From the NCBI GenBank assembly GCA_963753615.1, contig CAVWCW010000007.1, positions 124,001-188,000 on the forward strand: a DNA stretch of 64,000 nucleotides, given 5' to 3'. Shown here piece after piece: positions 50,991 to 59,541 of this stretch. Positions within the stretch are counted from its first letter, which is position 1, and each line of letters starts with the position of its first letter. Source of the DNA: CAVWCW01 sp963753615. Its GTDB lineage: Bacteria; Pseudomonadota; Gammaproteobacteria; Chromatiales; Chromatiaceae. The position numbers and the translations under genes are program-made. The notes below the pieces were generated by a model. The model was not told where the DNA came from, ran no database searches, and saw only the letters and a list, made by a program, of their open reading frames with translations.

Positions 50991-51147
50991 TGAGAGTCTG
51001 CCGGATCATGGCGATCGAACGCGGCGGCCGGGAGTCTGCCCGTTCTTCGGCTCATTTTCCGGTCGCCACTGTTCGGCCCAGTTGACGCGAACAATCGTAC
51101 AATTATCGACTCGCCACGTTCCCGATCATCCGGCTGACGCCTGGTCA
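50991..51147. repeat. Family C miniature element, degenerate copy
   Basis: Similar over most of its length to the element at 61211-61376: TGAGAGTCTGCCGGATCATGG resembles the left end there, followed by GCGGCGGC, CGGCTCATTTTC, CACTGTTCGGC and ACTCGCC blocks in the same order. Ends are diverged. It covers the stop codon of the imuB gene (51145-51147). Confidence 0.55.
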
Positions 51148-52566
51148 GGCAAAAATGCCATGCAGAAACCAGCCTCCCCCGGCGCCCAGGTCACGGTAGA
51201 TCCACAGCCGCTCGCCCCCCGGGCCCAGGGCCTCGAAGTAGTCCCGCGCCACCTCGCGGCCATCCCACCAGCCACTATGGATGCGCTCGCGCTCGGGCCC
51301 CAGGCGCAGCCGACCACCGTACCAGGGGCGCCCGGCGCGTAGTTCCAGTGGCTGAGGCCGGAGTAACAGCCACAGCGGGCGCCGGGCCGGACGGAACTCC
51401 CCGGCCGGGCTGCCGGGGGGGCAGTAGGCCCAGGCCAGCTCCGGGCGATGATCGGCCACCAGACGGATGCCGCGCACCCCGTCGCAACCGATGCGCGCCT
51501 GCACCCGCTCCAGCCAATGGGGATCGGCCTCCGTCTCGGGCGCGGCAAACAGGTCGTTCACCCGCGGCGCCAGGGGCTGGGGCAGCTCGGCCCGAAGCTC
51601 GATGCCGAGCACCGGGGCCGCCAATTCCAGTCGCTCCAGGCGCTGACGCAGCAGTTCCAGCAACAGAGCCGAGTCCCGCTCTGGCTTGAGCAGGCCCAGA
51701 GAAAAGCGACTGGCGGGGACCGATTCGTGTTCCAGGCACCACTCAAGGGCCTGCGCCCCCAGGCCCCGGGCGGAAAGAAAACCAGCCAACTCCAGCAGCA
51801 GCCTGCGGCCGGGAAACAACAGCCCGGGGGCAGTGCTCACCTCCGCCGGCAGGGCCAGGCAGGCGCGGAAACGCGCCGGCGGCCGATAGTCGGGGCGCGG
51901 GTCCGGGGCTCGCCCCAGGGCCCGGTCCAAGCACGCCGGCAGGGCCGGTCCCAGGCGCCGGGCCAGCCCCGCCCGCGGCAGCCGCAGCAGATCGCCGATG
52001 CAGCTCAGACCCAAGCCCTGCAGCAGAACCAGGGAGCGAGGCTCAGGCACCAGGGCTGCCAGCGGCAGCCGGGCCAGGGCGGCGCGCAGGGCCTCGGCAT
52101 CGGCGACCGGCGCCGGATGACGCGCCGCCGCCAGCAGGCTGGCCCCCAGCGGCGTCGGGGCCAGGGCCAGCTGGGCCCGATAGCCGAGCGACTCCAGGCC
52201 CGCCGCCACCCGCCGCTGCAAGGCCCGCTCGCCGCCGAACAGGCGCCCGCTGCCGGCCGCTTCCAGCAGCAGGCCGGCGGACTCCAGGCTGACCCGTGAG
52301 CTGAACTGCAGGGCCCAGGCGGCAAGCTGCTCCAGGGCCGTACGCTCCGCCGCCGGGTTCCGGGCCAGGATGCGCAGATCCGCCGCCAGGGCCCGGGCCG
52401 CGGCCGGACTCAGCCCGGGACGCACTCCGCGGGCCAGGGCCAGGCGGTTGCAGCGCAACAGCCGGCGCCCACCGACGTCACTCACCGCCAGGGGCGCGGC
52501 ATCCGGGGCGGCGCGGCTGAATACCTCCAACGGCAGTCGGGGCAGGTGAATGGCGAGCCAATGCAT
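51145..52566 (-). CDS. imuB: Y-family DNA polymerase-like protein ImuB
   Basis: Product is 473 residues from ATG 52566 (MHWLAIHLPRLPLEVFSR). It keeps the Y-polymerase fold (LLRCNRLALARGVRPGLSPA and AAWALQFSSRVSLESAGLLLE), but the catalytic acidic residues of the palm are not in their usual DFDAFFASVE context, as in ImuB proteins generally, which act as adaptors rather than polymerases. Late segments RPLWLLLRPQPLELRAG and YFEALGPGGERLWIYRDL are typical. It works with ImuA and usually DnaE2 in SOS mutagenesis; no dnaE2 follows here. It starts 23 bp after imuA. Confidence 0.9.
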   Translation of the reverse strand: MHWLAIHLPRLPLEVFSRAAPDAAPLAVSDVGGRRLLRCNRLALARGVRPGLSPAAARALAADLRILARNPAAERTALEQLAAWALQFSSRVSLESAGLLLEAAGSGRLFGGERALQRRVAAGLESLGYRAQLALAPTPLGASLLAAARHPAPVADAEALRAALARLPLAALVPEPRSLVLLQGLGLSCIGDLLRLPRAGLARRLGPALPACLDRALGRAPDPRPDYRPPARFRACLALPAEVSTAPGLLFPGRRLLLELAGFLSARGLGAQALEWCLEHESVPASRFSLGLLKPERDSALLLELLRQRLERLELAAPVLGIELRAELPQPLAPRVNDLFAAPETEADPHWLERVQARIGCDGVRGIRLVADHRPELAWAYCPPGSPAGEFRPARRPLWLLLRPQPLELRAGRPWYGGRLRLGPERERIHSGWWDGREVARDYFEALGPGGERLWIYRDLGAGGGWFLHGIFA

Positions 52567-52589
52567 GGGGCACCCACGGCGCCGATTGC

Positions 52590-53210
52590 TCAAGCACCGG
52601 CCGGCAAGGAGATCGGCCCCCGTGCCCAGCCACCGCGGCGCTTGAGCACTTCCACCTCGGTGCCGCCGTCGGCGCACGGCTGCACCCGCAGACGCAGGGC
52701 CGCCGGCGACAACTCCCGGGCCGCCGCCGGCGGCCGGAACAGCCAGCCCATGGCGCGCCCGGCCTCGGCCGCCAGCTGCAGCCGGCGCAGGGCCCGGCCT
52801 GGCAGTGCACGGGGCCAGGCCAGCACCGCCGCACAACCGCCGGAGCCCAGGGCCTGCTCCAGGGTCCACAGGCCGTCGTCGGGACCGGGGGTGTTCAGCA
52901 GCAGCAGGCGCGGCAGCTCGATGCCACGGGCTGACAGGCCCGGCGCATAGGGCAGCTGCGGGGGGTCGATCCAAGCGATCCAGCGCCCCTCACGGCTGAG
53001 CCTGGCCAGAGCCGGAAGCAACAGGCCCAGGGCCACCAGGCCCGGGGCCGGGCTCAGGATCTCGCTCAGGGCCCCGCACGGCCAACCGCCGCCCAGGACC
53101 CGGTCCAGATCGGCATGGCCGCTAGCCAGCAACTCGGCCCCGGCGGCACGGTTCCGGTCGCCGCCGCGCCAGAGATCGGGGCGCTCCCGCAGCAGGCTGT
53201 CCAAACTCAT
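52590..53210 (-). CDS. imuA: SOS mutagenesis-associated protein ImuA
   Basis: Product is 206 residues from ATG 53210 (MSLDSLLRERPDLWRGGDRN). It is a RecA/SulA-like protein: ATGHADLD-type ASGHADLDRVLGGGWPCGAL near 28, LLLPALARLSREGRWIAWID, and RRLQLAAEAGRAMGWLFRP. It lies 14 bp downstream of lexA and 23 bp upstream of imuB, forming the lexA-imuA-imuB operon found in many proteobacteria. It is expected to help ImuB and a C-family polymerase in damage-induced translesion synthesis. Confidence 0.88.
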   Translation of the reverse strand: MSLDSLLRERPDLWRGGDRNRAAGAELLASGHADLDRVLGGGWPCGALSEILSPAPGLVALGLLLPALARLSREGRWIAWIDPPQLPYAPGLSARGIELPRLLLLNTPGPDDGLWTLEQALGSGGCAAVLAWPRALPGRALRRLQLAAEAGRAMGWLFRPPAAARELSPAALRLRVQPCADGGTEVEVLKRRGGWARGPISLPAGA

Positions 53211-53224
53211 GGCATCTACCGGGA

Positions 53225-53863
53225 TCAGACGTCCAACCCCAGGGCCCCGGCATCGTTGCGCAGCAGGCCCACGCACAGGCCCTCGATCACCAGTTCCTGA
53301 TTGCGCAGGTCGATCTCGATCGGCGCGAAATCGGAGTTCTCCGGCAACAGGCTGACCCGGTGCGGCCAGCGGCCGGAGCGGCGGAAGCGTTTTACCGTGA
53401 CCTCGTCGTCGATCCGGGCCACTACGATCTGGCCATTGCTGGCCTCACGCCGCTGGTGCACCGCCAGCAGGTCACCGTCCAGGATGCCGGCGTCCCGCAT
53501 GCTCATGCCGCGCACCCGCAGCAGGTAGTCGGCGCGTGGGCGAAACAGGGCCGGATCGATCTGGTAGTGCTCCTCCACGTGCTCCTGGGCCAGGATCGGG
53601 CTGCCAGCGGCCACCCGCCCTACCACCGGCAACCCTTCCGGCTGGGCCTGGGCCGGGTCCAACAGGCGGATGCCGCGGGAAGTGCCGGACATCAGTTCGA
53701 TGACGCCTTTGCGTTCCAAGGCCCGCAGGTGGTCCTCGGCCGCGTTCACGGAGCGGAAGCCCAGGGCGGCGGCGATCTCGGCCCGGGTCGGCGGCAGGCC
53801 GTTGCTTTTTACATAGTGGCGGATCAGATCCAGGATCTGAGCCTGGCGGGGGGTGAGTTGCAT
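53225..53863 (-). CDS. lexA: LexA repressor
   Basis: Product is 212 residues from ATG 53863. Winged-helix N-terminal domain (MQLTPRQAQILDLIRHYV, GFRSVNAAEDHLRALERKG). Self-cleavage site Ala86-Gly87 in RVAAGSP. Catalytic Ser121 in GMSMRDAGI and Lys158 in TVKRFRRS. It represses SOS genes until RecA-stimulated autocleavage. Its own promoter carries a LexA box at 53898-53913, 35 bp upstream. It leads the imuA-imuB operon, so the mutagenesis genes are under direct SOS control. Confidence 0.97.
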   Translation of the reverse strand: MQLTPRQAQILDLIRHYVKSNGLPPTRAEIAAALGFRSVNAAEDHLRALERKGVIELMSGTSRGIRLLDPAQAQPEGLPVVGRVAAGSPILAQEHVEEHYQIDPALFRPRADYLLRVRGMSMRDAGILDGDLLAVHQRREASNGQIVVARIDDEVTVKRFRRSGRWPHRVSLLPENSDFAPIEIDLRNQELVIEGLCVGLLRNDAGALGLDV

Positions 53864-53897
53864 GGCGGGTCCTCTTGGATCTTGTCGCCGGGATATA

Positions 53898-53913
53898 CTG
53901 TTAGTATATACAG
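53898..53913 (-). promoter_or_regulatory. LexA box (SOS operator) upstream of lexA
   Basis: CTGTTAGTATATACAG fits the gammaproteobacterial consensus CTGT-N8-ACAG exactly, with an AT-rich centre. It lies 35 bp before the lexA start, giving autoregulation and control of imuA and imuB. Confidence 0.9.
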
Positions 53914-53930
53914 CTATCGAGGTGATGCAA

Positions 53931-54015
53931 GAGGACTGAGGACTGAGGACTGAGGACTGAGGACTGAGGACTGAGGACTGAGGACTGAGGACTGAGGACT
54001 GAGGACTGAGGACTG
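53931..54015. repeat. Tandem heptamer repeat (GAGGACT), about 12 copies
   Basis: GAGGACT repeated without interruption for 85 bp between the lexA promoter and the 3' end of ptsP. It is a simple satellite with likely copy-number variation; no gene overlaps it convincingly. Confidence 0.95.
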
Positions 54016-54073
54016 CGAAGTATAGCTTGCTCCTGACTACTGACTCCTTACTTCCTTTACTCCCCGCCCGCAC

Positions 54074-56341
54074 TCACCGCCCCGGCCGGATCAGCCCGCC
54101 GAGGCCTTTGTCTTCGAGCTTTTGCTTCATCAGCAGGTGCACTGCGGCGGCCTCTTCGCAGACGATGGCGGCTTGCAGCATTTCGCGCGCTTCGGTGCAA
54201 CTGAAGCTGCGGATCACGCGCTTGACCCGCAGCAGGCTGCCGGCGCTCATGCTGAGGCTGTTTACCCCCATGCCCAGCAGCAGCGGCGCCGCTTCGGGAT
54301 TGCCCGCCATCTCGCCACACACACTGACCTCGCGGCGATAACTCCGAGCCCCCTGCACCACCTGCAGCACCGCAGCCAGCACCACCGGGTGCAGGTCGTC
54401 GTAGATTTCGGCCACGTGGGCGTTGTTGCGGTCCACCGCCAGCAGGTACTGGGTCAGGTCGTTGGTGCCGATGGACATAAAGTCGACCCGGCGCGCCAGG
54501 GCCTCGGCCTGATACACCATCGCCGGGACCTCGATCATGGCCCCCAACGCCGGCATGCGCACCTGGTGCCCCTCCTCTCGCAGTTCGTCGTGGGCGCGCT
54601 GGATCAGCTCCAAGGCGTCATCCACCTCGCTCAGGGTGCTGACCATTGGCAGCAGCAGACGCAGGTTGTACAGGCCCGCATCGGCCTGCAGCATGGCTCG
54701 CACCTGGGTCAAGAAGATCTCAGGATGGGCCAGCGAGATGCGGATGCCGCGCCAGCCGAGAAAGGGGTTGGACTCCTCCACCGGGAAATAGGGCAGCGGC
54801 TTGTCGCCGCCGATGTCCAGGGTGCGCATCACCACCGGGCGCGGGGCAAAGGCCTCCAGCACTCGCCGGTAGTTGGCGCGCTGCACCTCTTCGGCGGGAA
54901 AACGGTCGCGCACCATGAACGGCAGCTCGGTGCGGTACAGCCCAACTCCGGCAGCGATCTCCTCGCCACCGCTGTTGCTGGTCTCCAACACCAGTCCTGT
55001 ATTCAGATAGAGCGGGATATCGACCCCGTCGCGGGTACGGCTGGGGGCGGCGCGCTCGGTCTCCAGATCGGCGGACAGGGCACGGTCTTCGGCCGCCAGG
55101 CGCGCATATTCGCGTTGCACCGAAGGCGGCGGCGACAGGTAGACGCGACCGCGGTAACCGTCGATGATCACCCGCCGGCCGTCCATCCGGCCCACCGGCA
55201 GATCGGTCACCCCCATGGTCGCCGGAATGCCCATGGCGCGGGCCAGAATCGCCACATGGGAGGAACTGGAGCCCCGGGCCGAGACCACCCCGACCAGGTG
55301 CTTGCGCGGCACCTCGGCCAGCTGGATGGCGCTTATCTCGTCGCCGGCCAGGATGGTGTCCGGGGGATATTCGACGCTGCGGACACCTTCGGTCTGCAGG
55401 TACATCAGGATGCGCCGCCCGAGATCGCGCACGTCTGAGGCGCGCTCGCGCAGATAGATGTCGTCCATGGCGTCGAATACCCGGGCGTGCTGCTCGATGG
55501 TGTGGTGCAGGGCCCCGGGGGCCCAGTTACCGTCGGCGATGCGCTCCAGGGTCCCGCGGATCAGGGAATCGCTGTCGAGCATCAGCAACCAGGCGTCGAA
55601 CAGGGCCTGGTCCTCGGCCGGCAAGTTGCCCTCGACCCGCCGCGCCAGGGTGCGCAGATCCGCGTTCACGGCCGCTACGGCAGCGCGAAAGCTGTCCTGA
55701 TCCTCGGTAACGTCCTCCGGCGGCCGATCCGGCACCGCGTCCAGGTCCGCCGGCGGATAGACCACGGTGACCCGCCCCAGGGCTACGCCCGGGGCCCCGG
55801 GGCGGCCTTCGAGAAAACCGCTCGCCGTCCGCCCCCGTCCCTGGCGCGCGTCCAATTCGCCGCTGGCCCGAGCGTGGGTGATGGCCCCGGCCAGTTGGGC
55901 TCCGAGCGTAAGGAGGAAGGTGACCTCGTCGTCGCCGTAGCTGCGGGGCTCGAGTTGGCGCACCACCAGCACCCCGAGCACCCGTCGGTTCTGGATTATG
56001 GGCACCCCGAGAAAGGCGTGATAGCGCTTCTCGCCGGTCTCGTGCATGAACACATAGCGGGGATGGGCTGGTGCATCCGGCACATTGACCGGCTCGGCGC
56101 GTTCGCACACCAGACCGATCAGGCCCTGGCAGAAGGGCAGGCTGACCCGGCCCACGGCCTCCGGCCGCAGCCCCTCGCTGGCCTCCAAAACCAAGGCCTG
56201 CTTATCGAAATCGCTCAGGTATACGGAACAGACATCGGCCTGGATCGCCTGCTTGACCCGCTCCACGATCACCTGCAAGGCGGTGCCCAGGTCCGGCGCC
56301 GCGTTTACGGCCTGCACGATACGGCGCAACAGCTCCAGCAT
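54074..56341 (-). CDS. ptsP: Phosphoenolpyruvate-protein phosphotransferase PtsP (EI-Ntr)
   Basis: Product is 755 residues from ATG 56341, normal for EI-Ntr. An N-terminal GAF domain (1-160, LGVPIIQNRRVLGVLVVRQL) is followed by the enzyme I domains. The phospho-acceptor His is in SSSSHVAILARAMGIPATMG near 355, and the C-terminal PEP-binding motifs are GLYRTELPFMVRD, MRTLDIGGDKPLPY and the GTNDLTQYLLAVDRNN stretch near 675. It feeds phosphate from PEP into the nitrogen PTS (NPr/EIIA-Ntr), a regulatory not a transport pathway. It lies downstream of rppH on the same strand, a common gammaproteobacterial order. Confidence 0.96.
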   Translation of the reverse strand: MLELLRRIVQAVNAAPDLGTALQVIVERVKQAIQADVCSVYLSDFDKQALVLEASEGLRPEAVGRVSLPFCQGLIGLVCERAEPVNVPDAPAHPRYVFMHETGEKRYHAFLGVPIIQNRRVLGVLVVRQLEPRSYGDDEVTFLLTLGAQLAGAITHARASGELDARQGRGRTASGFLEGRPGAPGVALGRVTVVYPPADLDAVPDRPPEDVTEDQDSFRAAVAAVNADLRTLARRVEGNLPAEDQALFDAWLLMLDSDSLIRGTLERIADGNWAPGALHHTIEQHARVFDAMDDIYLRERASDVRDLGRRILMYLQTEGVRSVEYPPDTILAGDEISAIQLAEVPRKHLVGVVSARGSSSSHVAILARAMGIPATMGVTDLPVGRMDGRRVIIDGYRGRVYLSPPPSVQREYARLAAEDRALSADLETERAAPSRTRDGVDIPLYLNTGLVLETSNSGGEEIAAGVGLYRTELPFMVRDRFPAEEVQRANYRRVLEAFAPRPVVMRTLDIGGDKPLPYFPVEESNPFLGWRGIRISLAHPEIFLTQVRAMLQADAGLYNLRLLLPMVSTLSEVDDALELIQRAHDELREEGHQVRMPALGAMIEVPAMVYQAEALARRVDFMSIGTNDLTQYLLAVDRNNAHVAEIYDDLHPVVLAAVLQVVQGARSYRREVSVCGEMAGNPEAAPLLLGMGVNSLSMSAGSLLRVKRVIRSFSCTEAREMLQAAIVCEEAAAVHLLMKQKLEDKGLGGLIRPGR

Positions 56342-56425
56342 GATCGGGTCAGGGTGTATCCAACCGCGCCGAAGCGGGGCCGCGGAAGCCGACGGTCCGC
56401 CCCGCAATGCGATACGCGCGCGCGC

Positions 56426-56959
56426 TCAACGACGGTTCTGGCGCAAGTAGTTGGACTGCCCGCGCTGCTGCAGCGGCGGCGCCCCTTCCGGATACAGCAG
56501 CGGCGCCAGTTCCTGCAGGGCCTGGGTGTAGACGACGCGCTTGAAGTAGACCACCTCGCGCACCGGCTGCCAGTACTTCACCCAGCGCCAGCGGTCGAAT
56601 TCCGGCTTCTGGGAGCGGTCGAGACACACCTCACCTTCCGGGCACTTGATGCGCAACAGAAACCAGATCTGCTTTTGGCCGATACAAAGCGGAGAACAGT
56701 GCTTGCGGATATAGCGCTTGGGCAGGCGGTAGCGCAGCCAGTCCTGAGTGGACCCCACCAGTTCTACTTGGAGAGGTTTCAGGCCAACCTCTTCCTCCAG
56801 TTCCCGGAACATGGCCTGCTCTGGCGTTTCCGTTTGCTTGATGCCGCCCTGGGGAAACTGCCAGGCATCCTGGCCAATGCGCCGCCCCCAGAACAGACGC
56901 CGCTGCTGGTTGCAGAGTATAATGCCAACGTTGGCCCGAAAACCTTCGGAATCGATCAA
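56426..56959 (-). CDS. rppH: RNA pyrophosphohydrolase (Nudix)
   Basis: Product is 177 residues from TTG 56959, chosen because homologues begin MIDSEGFRANVGIIL. The Nudix box GGIKQTETPEQAMFRELEEEVG lies near residues 37-58. RRIGQDAWQFPQGG precedes it, and WVKYWQPVREVVYFKRVVY is typical of RppH. It removes pyrophosphate from 5'-triphosphorylated mRNA to start decay. Upstream ATG-like extensions in the same frame add non-conserved sequence. Divergent from the HAD gene at 57132. Confidence 0.95.
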   Translation of the reverse strand: MIDSEGFRANVGIILCNQQRRLFWGRRIGQDAWQFPQGGIKQTETPEQAMFRELEEEVGLKPLQVELVGSTQDWLRYRLPKRYIRKHCSPLCIGQKQIWFLLRIKCPEGEVCLDRSQKPEFDRWRWVKYWQPVREVVYFKRVVYTQALQELAPLLYPEGAPPLQQRGQSNYLRQNRR

Positions 56960-57131
56960 TTCGCTACGCCCAAAACTGCTGACTGCCCAGGCACGGATGT
57001 GCCGCCCTGATTGTGCACTGTCCGCCCGCCGCGGGCAACCCGACACCCATCATAAGCTATTGCTAATGCGCGATTTTCGCCTCGGGTAGCCAAGCCCCGA
57101 GCAGCATGCCGCAAACAGGAGAAGCAAGTCC

Positions 57132-57788
57132 ATGGCACTGGCCATCTTCGACCTCGACAACACCCTGCTGGACGGCGACTCGGACTACCTCTGGGGTGTC
57201 TTCCTGGCCGAACAGGGACTGGTGGACGGCGCCGTCTACGAGCGCGAGAACGAGCGGTTCTACCGGGAATACAAGGAGGGACGGCTGGATATCTTCGAGT
57301 TCCTGCGCTTTTCTCTGCGCCCCCTGGCCCGGCACCCCCTGGAGCGGCTACAAGGCCTGCACCAACAGTTCATGCGCGACAAGATCGAACCCATTATCCT
57401 GCCGGCAGCCGAAACCCTGATCGAGCACCACCGGACCGCGGGAGACACCCTGCTGATCGTCACCGCCACCAACGCCTTCGTCACCGCCCCGATTGCCAAG
57501 CGCCTGGGGGTACCGCACCTGATCGCCACCGATCCGGAGCGCATCGACGGCCGCTACACCGGTAATGTGGCCGGCATCCCCAGCTTTCAGGAGGGTAAGG
57601 TGCGGCGCCTCCAGACCTGGCTGGCGCAGCACGGCCAGAACCTGGCGGGCAGCAGCTTCTACAGCGACTCCCACAACGACATCGCCCTGCTGGAGGTGGT
57701 GGAACGGCCGGTGGCGGTCGACCCGGACCCGCAACTCGACGCGTACGCCCGGGACCGGGGCTGGGCGGTCATCAGCCTGCGAGCCTGA
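57132..57788 (+). CDS. HAD-IB family phosphatase (SerB-like)
   Basis: Product is 218 residues. Motif I FDLDNTLLDGDSD (nucleophile Asp), motif II Thr in IVTATNAFVT, and motif III/IV FYSDSHNDIALLEVV. The four-helix cap is typical of the HAD-IB hydrolases next to rppH in gammaproteobacteria. It probably dephosphorylates a small phosphomonoester; phosphoserine is possible but not shown. The permease gene starts 4 bp after its stop. Confidence 0.92.
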   Translation: MALAIFDLDNTLLDGDSDYLWGVFLAEQGLVDGAVYERENERFYREYKEGRLDIFEFLRFSLRPLARHPLERLQGLHQQFMRDKIEPIILPAAETLIEHHRTAGDTLLIVTATNAFVTAPIAKRLGVPHLIATDPERIDGRYTGNVAGIPSFQEGKVRRLQTWLAQHGQNLAGSSFYSDSHNDIALLEVVERPVAVDPDPQLDAYARDRGWAVISLRA

Positions 57789-57792
57789 GCCG

Positions 57793-58780
57793 GTGCAGCG
57801 TCGGCGCCCGGCGCTGCTGCTGCCGGCCCTGGCCATGCTGGCCCTGGCCAGCCTGTTGCTGGGGCTCGCCAACGGCAGCGTGCCCCTGGGTCCCGAGCGC
57901 ATCTGGGCCGCGCTCACCGCTAGCGGCAACCCGTTGGAGCGGGAACTGATTCTAGGCCTGCGTCTGCCCCGGGTGCTCGGCGCCTTCGCGGTGGGCGGCC
58001 TGCTGGCCCTGGCCGGGGCCCTGATGCAAGTGCTGTTGCGCAACCCCCTTGGAGACCCCTATGTGCTCGGGGTTTCCGGCGGCGCCGCCAGCGGCGCTTT
58101 GGGGGCGATGCTGTTGGGGCTGTCGGCATTCTGGCTGCAAGCCAGCGCCTTCGCCGGCGCCCTGCTCTCGATGCTGCTGGTATTCGCCCTGGCCCGCGGG
58201 CGCGGGGTCTGGAGCCCGAGCCGGTTGCTGCTGACCGGGGTGGTCGTAGCCGCCGGCTGGGGCGCACTGATCAGCTTCCTGCTCGCCGTCAGCCCGGGGG
58301 CCCGCCTCCCCGGCATGCTGTTCTGGCTGATGGGGGACCTCAGCGACACCCGCCACCCAGCCCTGCCCCTGAGCGCCCTGGGGCTCGGCCTGTTGCTGGC
58401 CTGGCTGCTGGCGCGCCCCCTCGACCTGCTCGCCCGGGGCGAGTTGCAGGCCGCCGCCCTGGGGGTGGAGGTGGCGCCCCTGCGCCTGAGCGTATTTCTG
58501 CTCGCCTCCCTGCTCACTGCCTTGGCGGTGACCAGCGCCGGCAGCATCGGCTTCGTCGGCCTGGTGGTGCCCCACCTGGTGCGCCTGGCCGGCGCCCGGG
58601 AGCACCGGCGCCTGCTGCCCGGGGCAGTGCTGGCCGGGGGCACATTGCTGGTGCTCGCAGACAGCCTGGCTCGCACGCCTGCTCGCGCCGCAGCAACTGC
58701 CGGTGGGGGTAATCACCGCCCTGCTCGGCGTCCCCCTGTTCCTGTACCTGCTCAATCGCCGCTACGGAGAGCTGACATGA
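57793..58780 (+). pseudogene. BtuC/FecCD-family ABC permease, one-base frameshift near the 3' end
   Basis: Starts at GTG 57793 (VQRRRPALLLPALAMLALAS). It has about nine or ten TM helices with the family motifs RLPRVLGAFAVGGLLALAGA, NPLGDPYVLGVSGGAASGA and the coupling segment GSIGFVGLVVPHLVRLAG. The frame breaks at about 58678, where an extra C lies after LADSLART. The expected ending LLAPQQLPVGVITALLGVPL followed by FLYLLNRRYGELT is open in the next frame to TGA 58780. As printed, the first frame runs into the ATPase gene and mimics a fusion. With one base removed it is 328 residues. It would import cobalamin or iron chelates. Confidence 0.85.
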
Positions 58781-59541
58781 GCCTCCTCGAGGCCCGGAGT
58801 CTCGAAATAGAGGTCGGCGGCAAGCGCCTGTGCCACAACCTCGATCTGCGCCTGGAGCCCGGCCAGTGCTGGGGCCTGCTGGGCCGCAACGGCGCCGGTA
58901 AGACCAGCCTGCTGCACACACTGGCGGGCCTGCGTCCCGCCCAAAGCGGGGAGATCTCTCTCGACGGCCAGCCCCTGGCGCGCCTTGGGCGACGCCGGAT
59001 CGCCCGCCGGCTGGGGCTGATGTTCCAGGACAGCGCTGACCCCTTCCCCGCCAGCGTGCTGGAAACCGCCCTGCTCGGCCGCCACCCGCACCTGGGGCCC
59101 TGGGGCCGAGAGGATGCGGAACAACTCAAATTCGCACGCCGGGCCCTGGCTCAGGTCGGCCTGGAAGCATTCGAGCAGCGCCCGGTGTCCAGCCTCTCCG
59201 GCGGTGAGCGCCGCCGCCTGGCCCTGGCCAGCCTGCTCACCCAAGACCCCCGACTGGCCCTGCTCGACGAGCCGGTCAATCACCTGGACCTGCCCCAGCA
59301 GCAGCGCCAACTGCAACTGCTGCGCCGGCGCTGCGAACAGGGCAAGGGCGTACTGATGGTGCTGCACGACGTCAACCTGGCCCTGCGCTTCTGTACCCAC
59401 CTGCTGTTGCTGTACGGCGACGGCCGCCATGATCAAGGACCGCTGGAGCGGGTGGCCCAGCGCGAGCGCCTGGAGCAACTCTACGGCCATCCCCTGGTCG
59501 AAGTTCAGGGTCCCCGAGGACGACTGATGGTACCCGCCTGA
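58777..59541 (+). CDS. ABC transporter ATP-binding protein, BtuD/FepC-like
   Basis: Product is 254 residues from ATG 58777, overlapping the permease stop by 4 bp (ATGA). Walker A GRNGAGKTS lies at 36-44, the signature SLSGGERRRLALASLL near 140, Walker B LALLDEPVNHLD near 160, and VLHDVNLALRFCTHLLLLY afterwards. It powers the permease at 57793. No periplasmic binding protein or TonB receptor gene is in the window, so B12 versus iron-chelate substrate cannot be decided. Its stop overlaps the start of the next gene. Confidence 0.92.
   Translation: MSLLEARSLEIEVGGKRLCHNLDLRLEPGQCWGLLGRNGAGKTSLLHTLAGLRPAQSGEISLDGQPLARLGRRRIARRLGLMFQDSADPFPASVLETALLGRHPHLGPWGREDAEQLKFARRALAQVGLEAFEQRPVSSLSGGERRRLALASLLTQDPRLALLDEPVNHLDLPQQQRQLQLLRRRCEQGKGVLMVLHDVNLALRFCTHLLLLYGDGRHDQGPLERVAQRERLEQLYGHPLVEVQGPRGRLMVPA

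Noticed and set aside
53931..54015. Heptamer tandem considered as a CRISPR array or origin iterons
   Set aside because: Seven-base contiguous units without spacers. No DnaA boxes, AT-rich region or cas genes nearby.
57565..59541. Apparent BtuC-BtuD fusion of 658 residues
   Set aside because: The join exists only because an extra base near 58678 pushes the permease frame into the ATPase frame. The native permease end is open in the next frame and stops at 58780.
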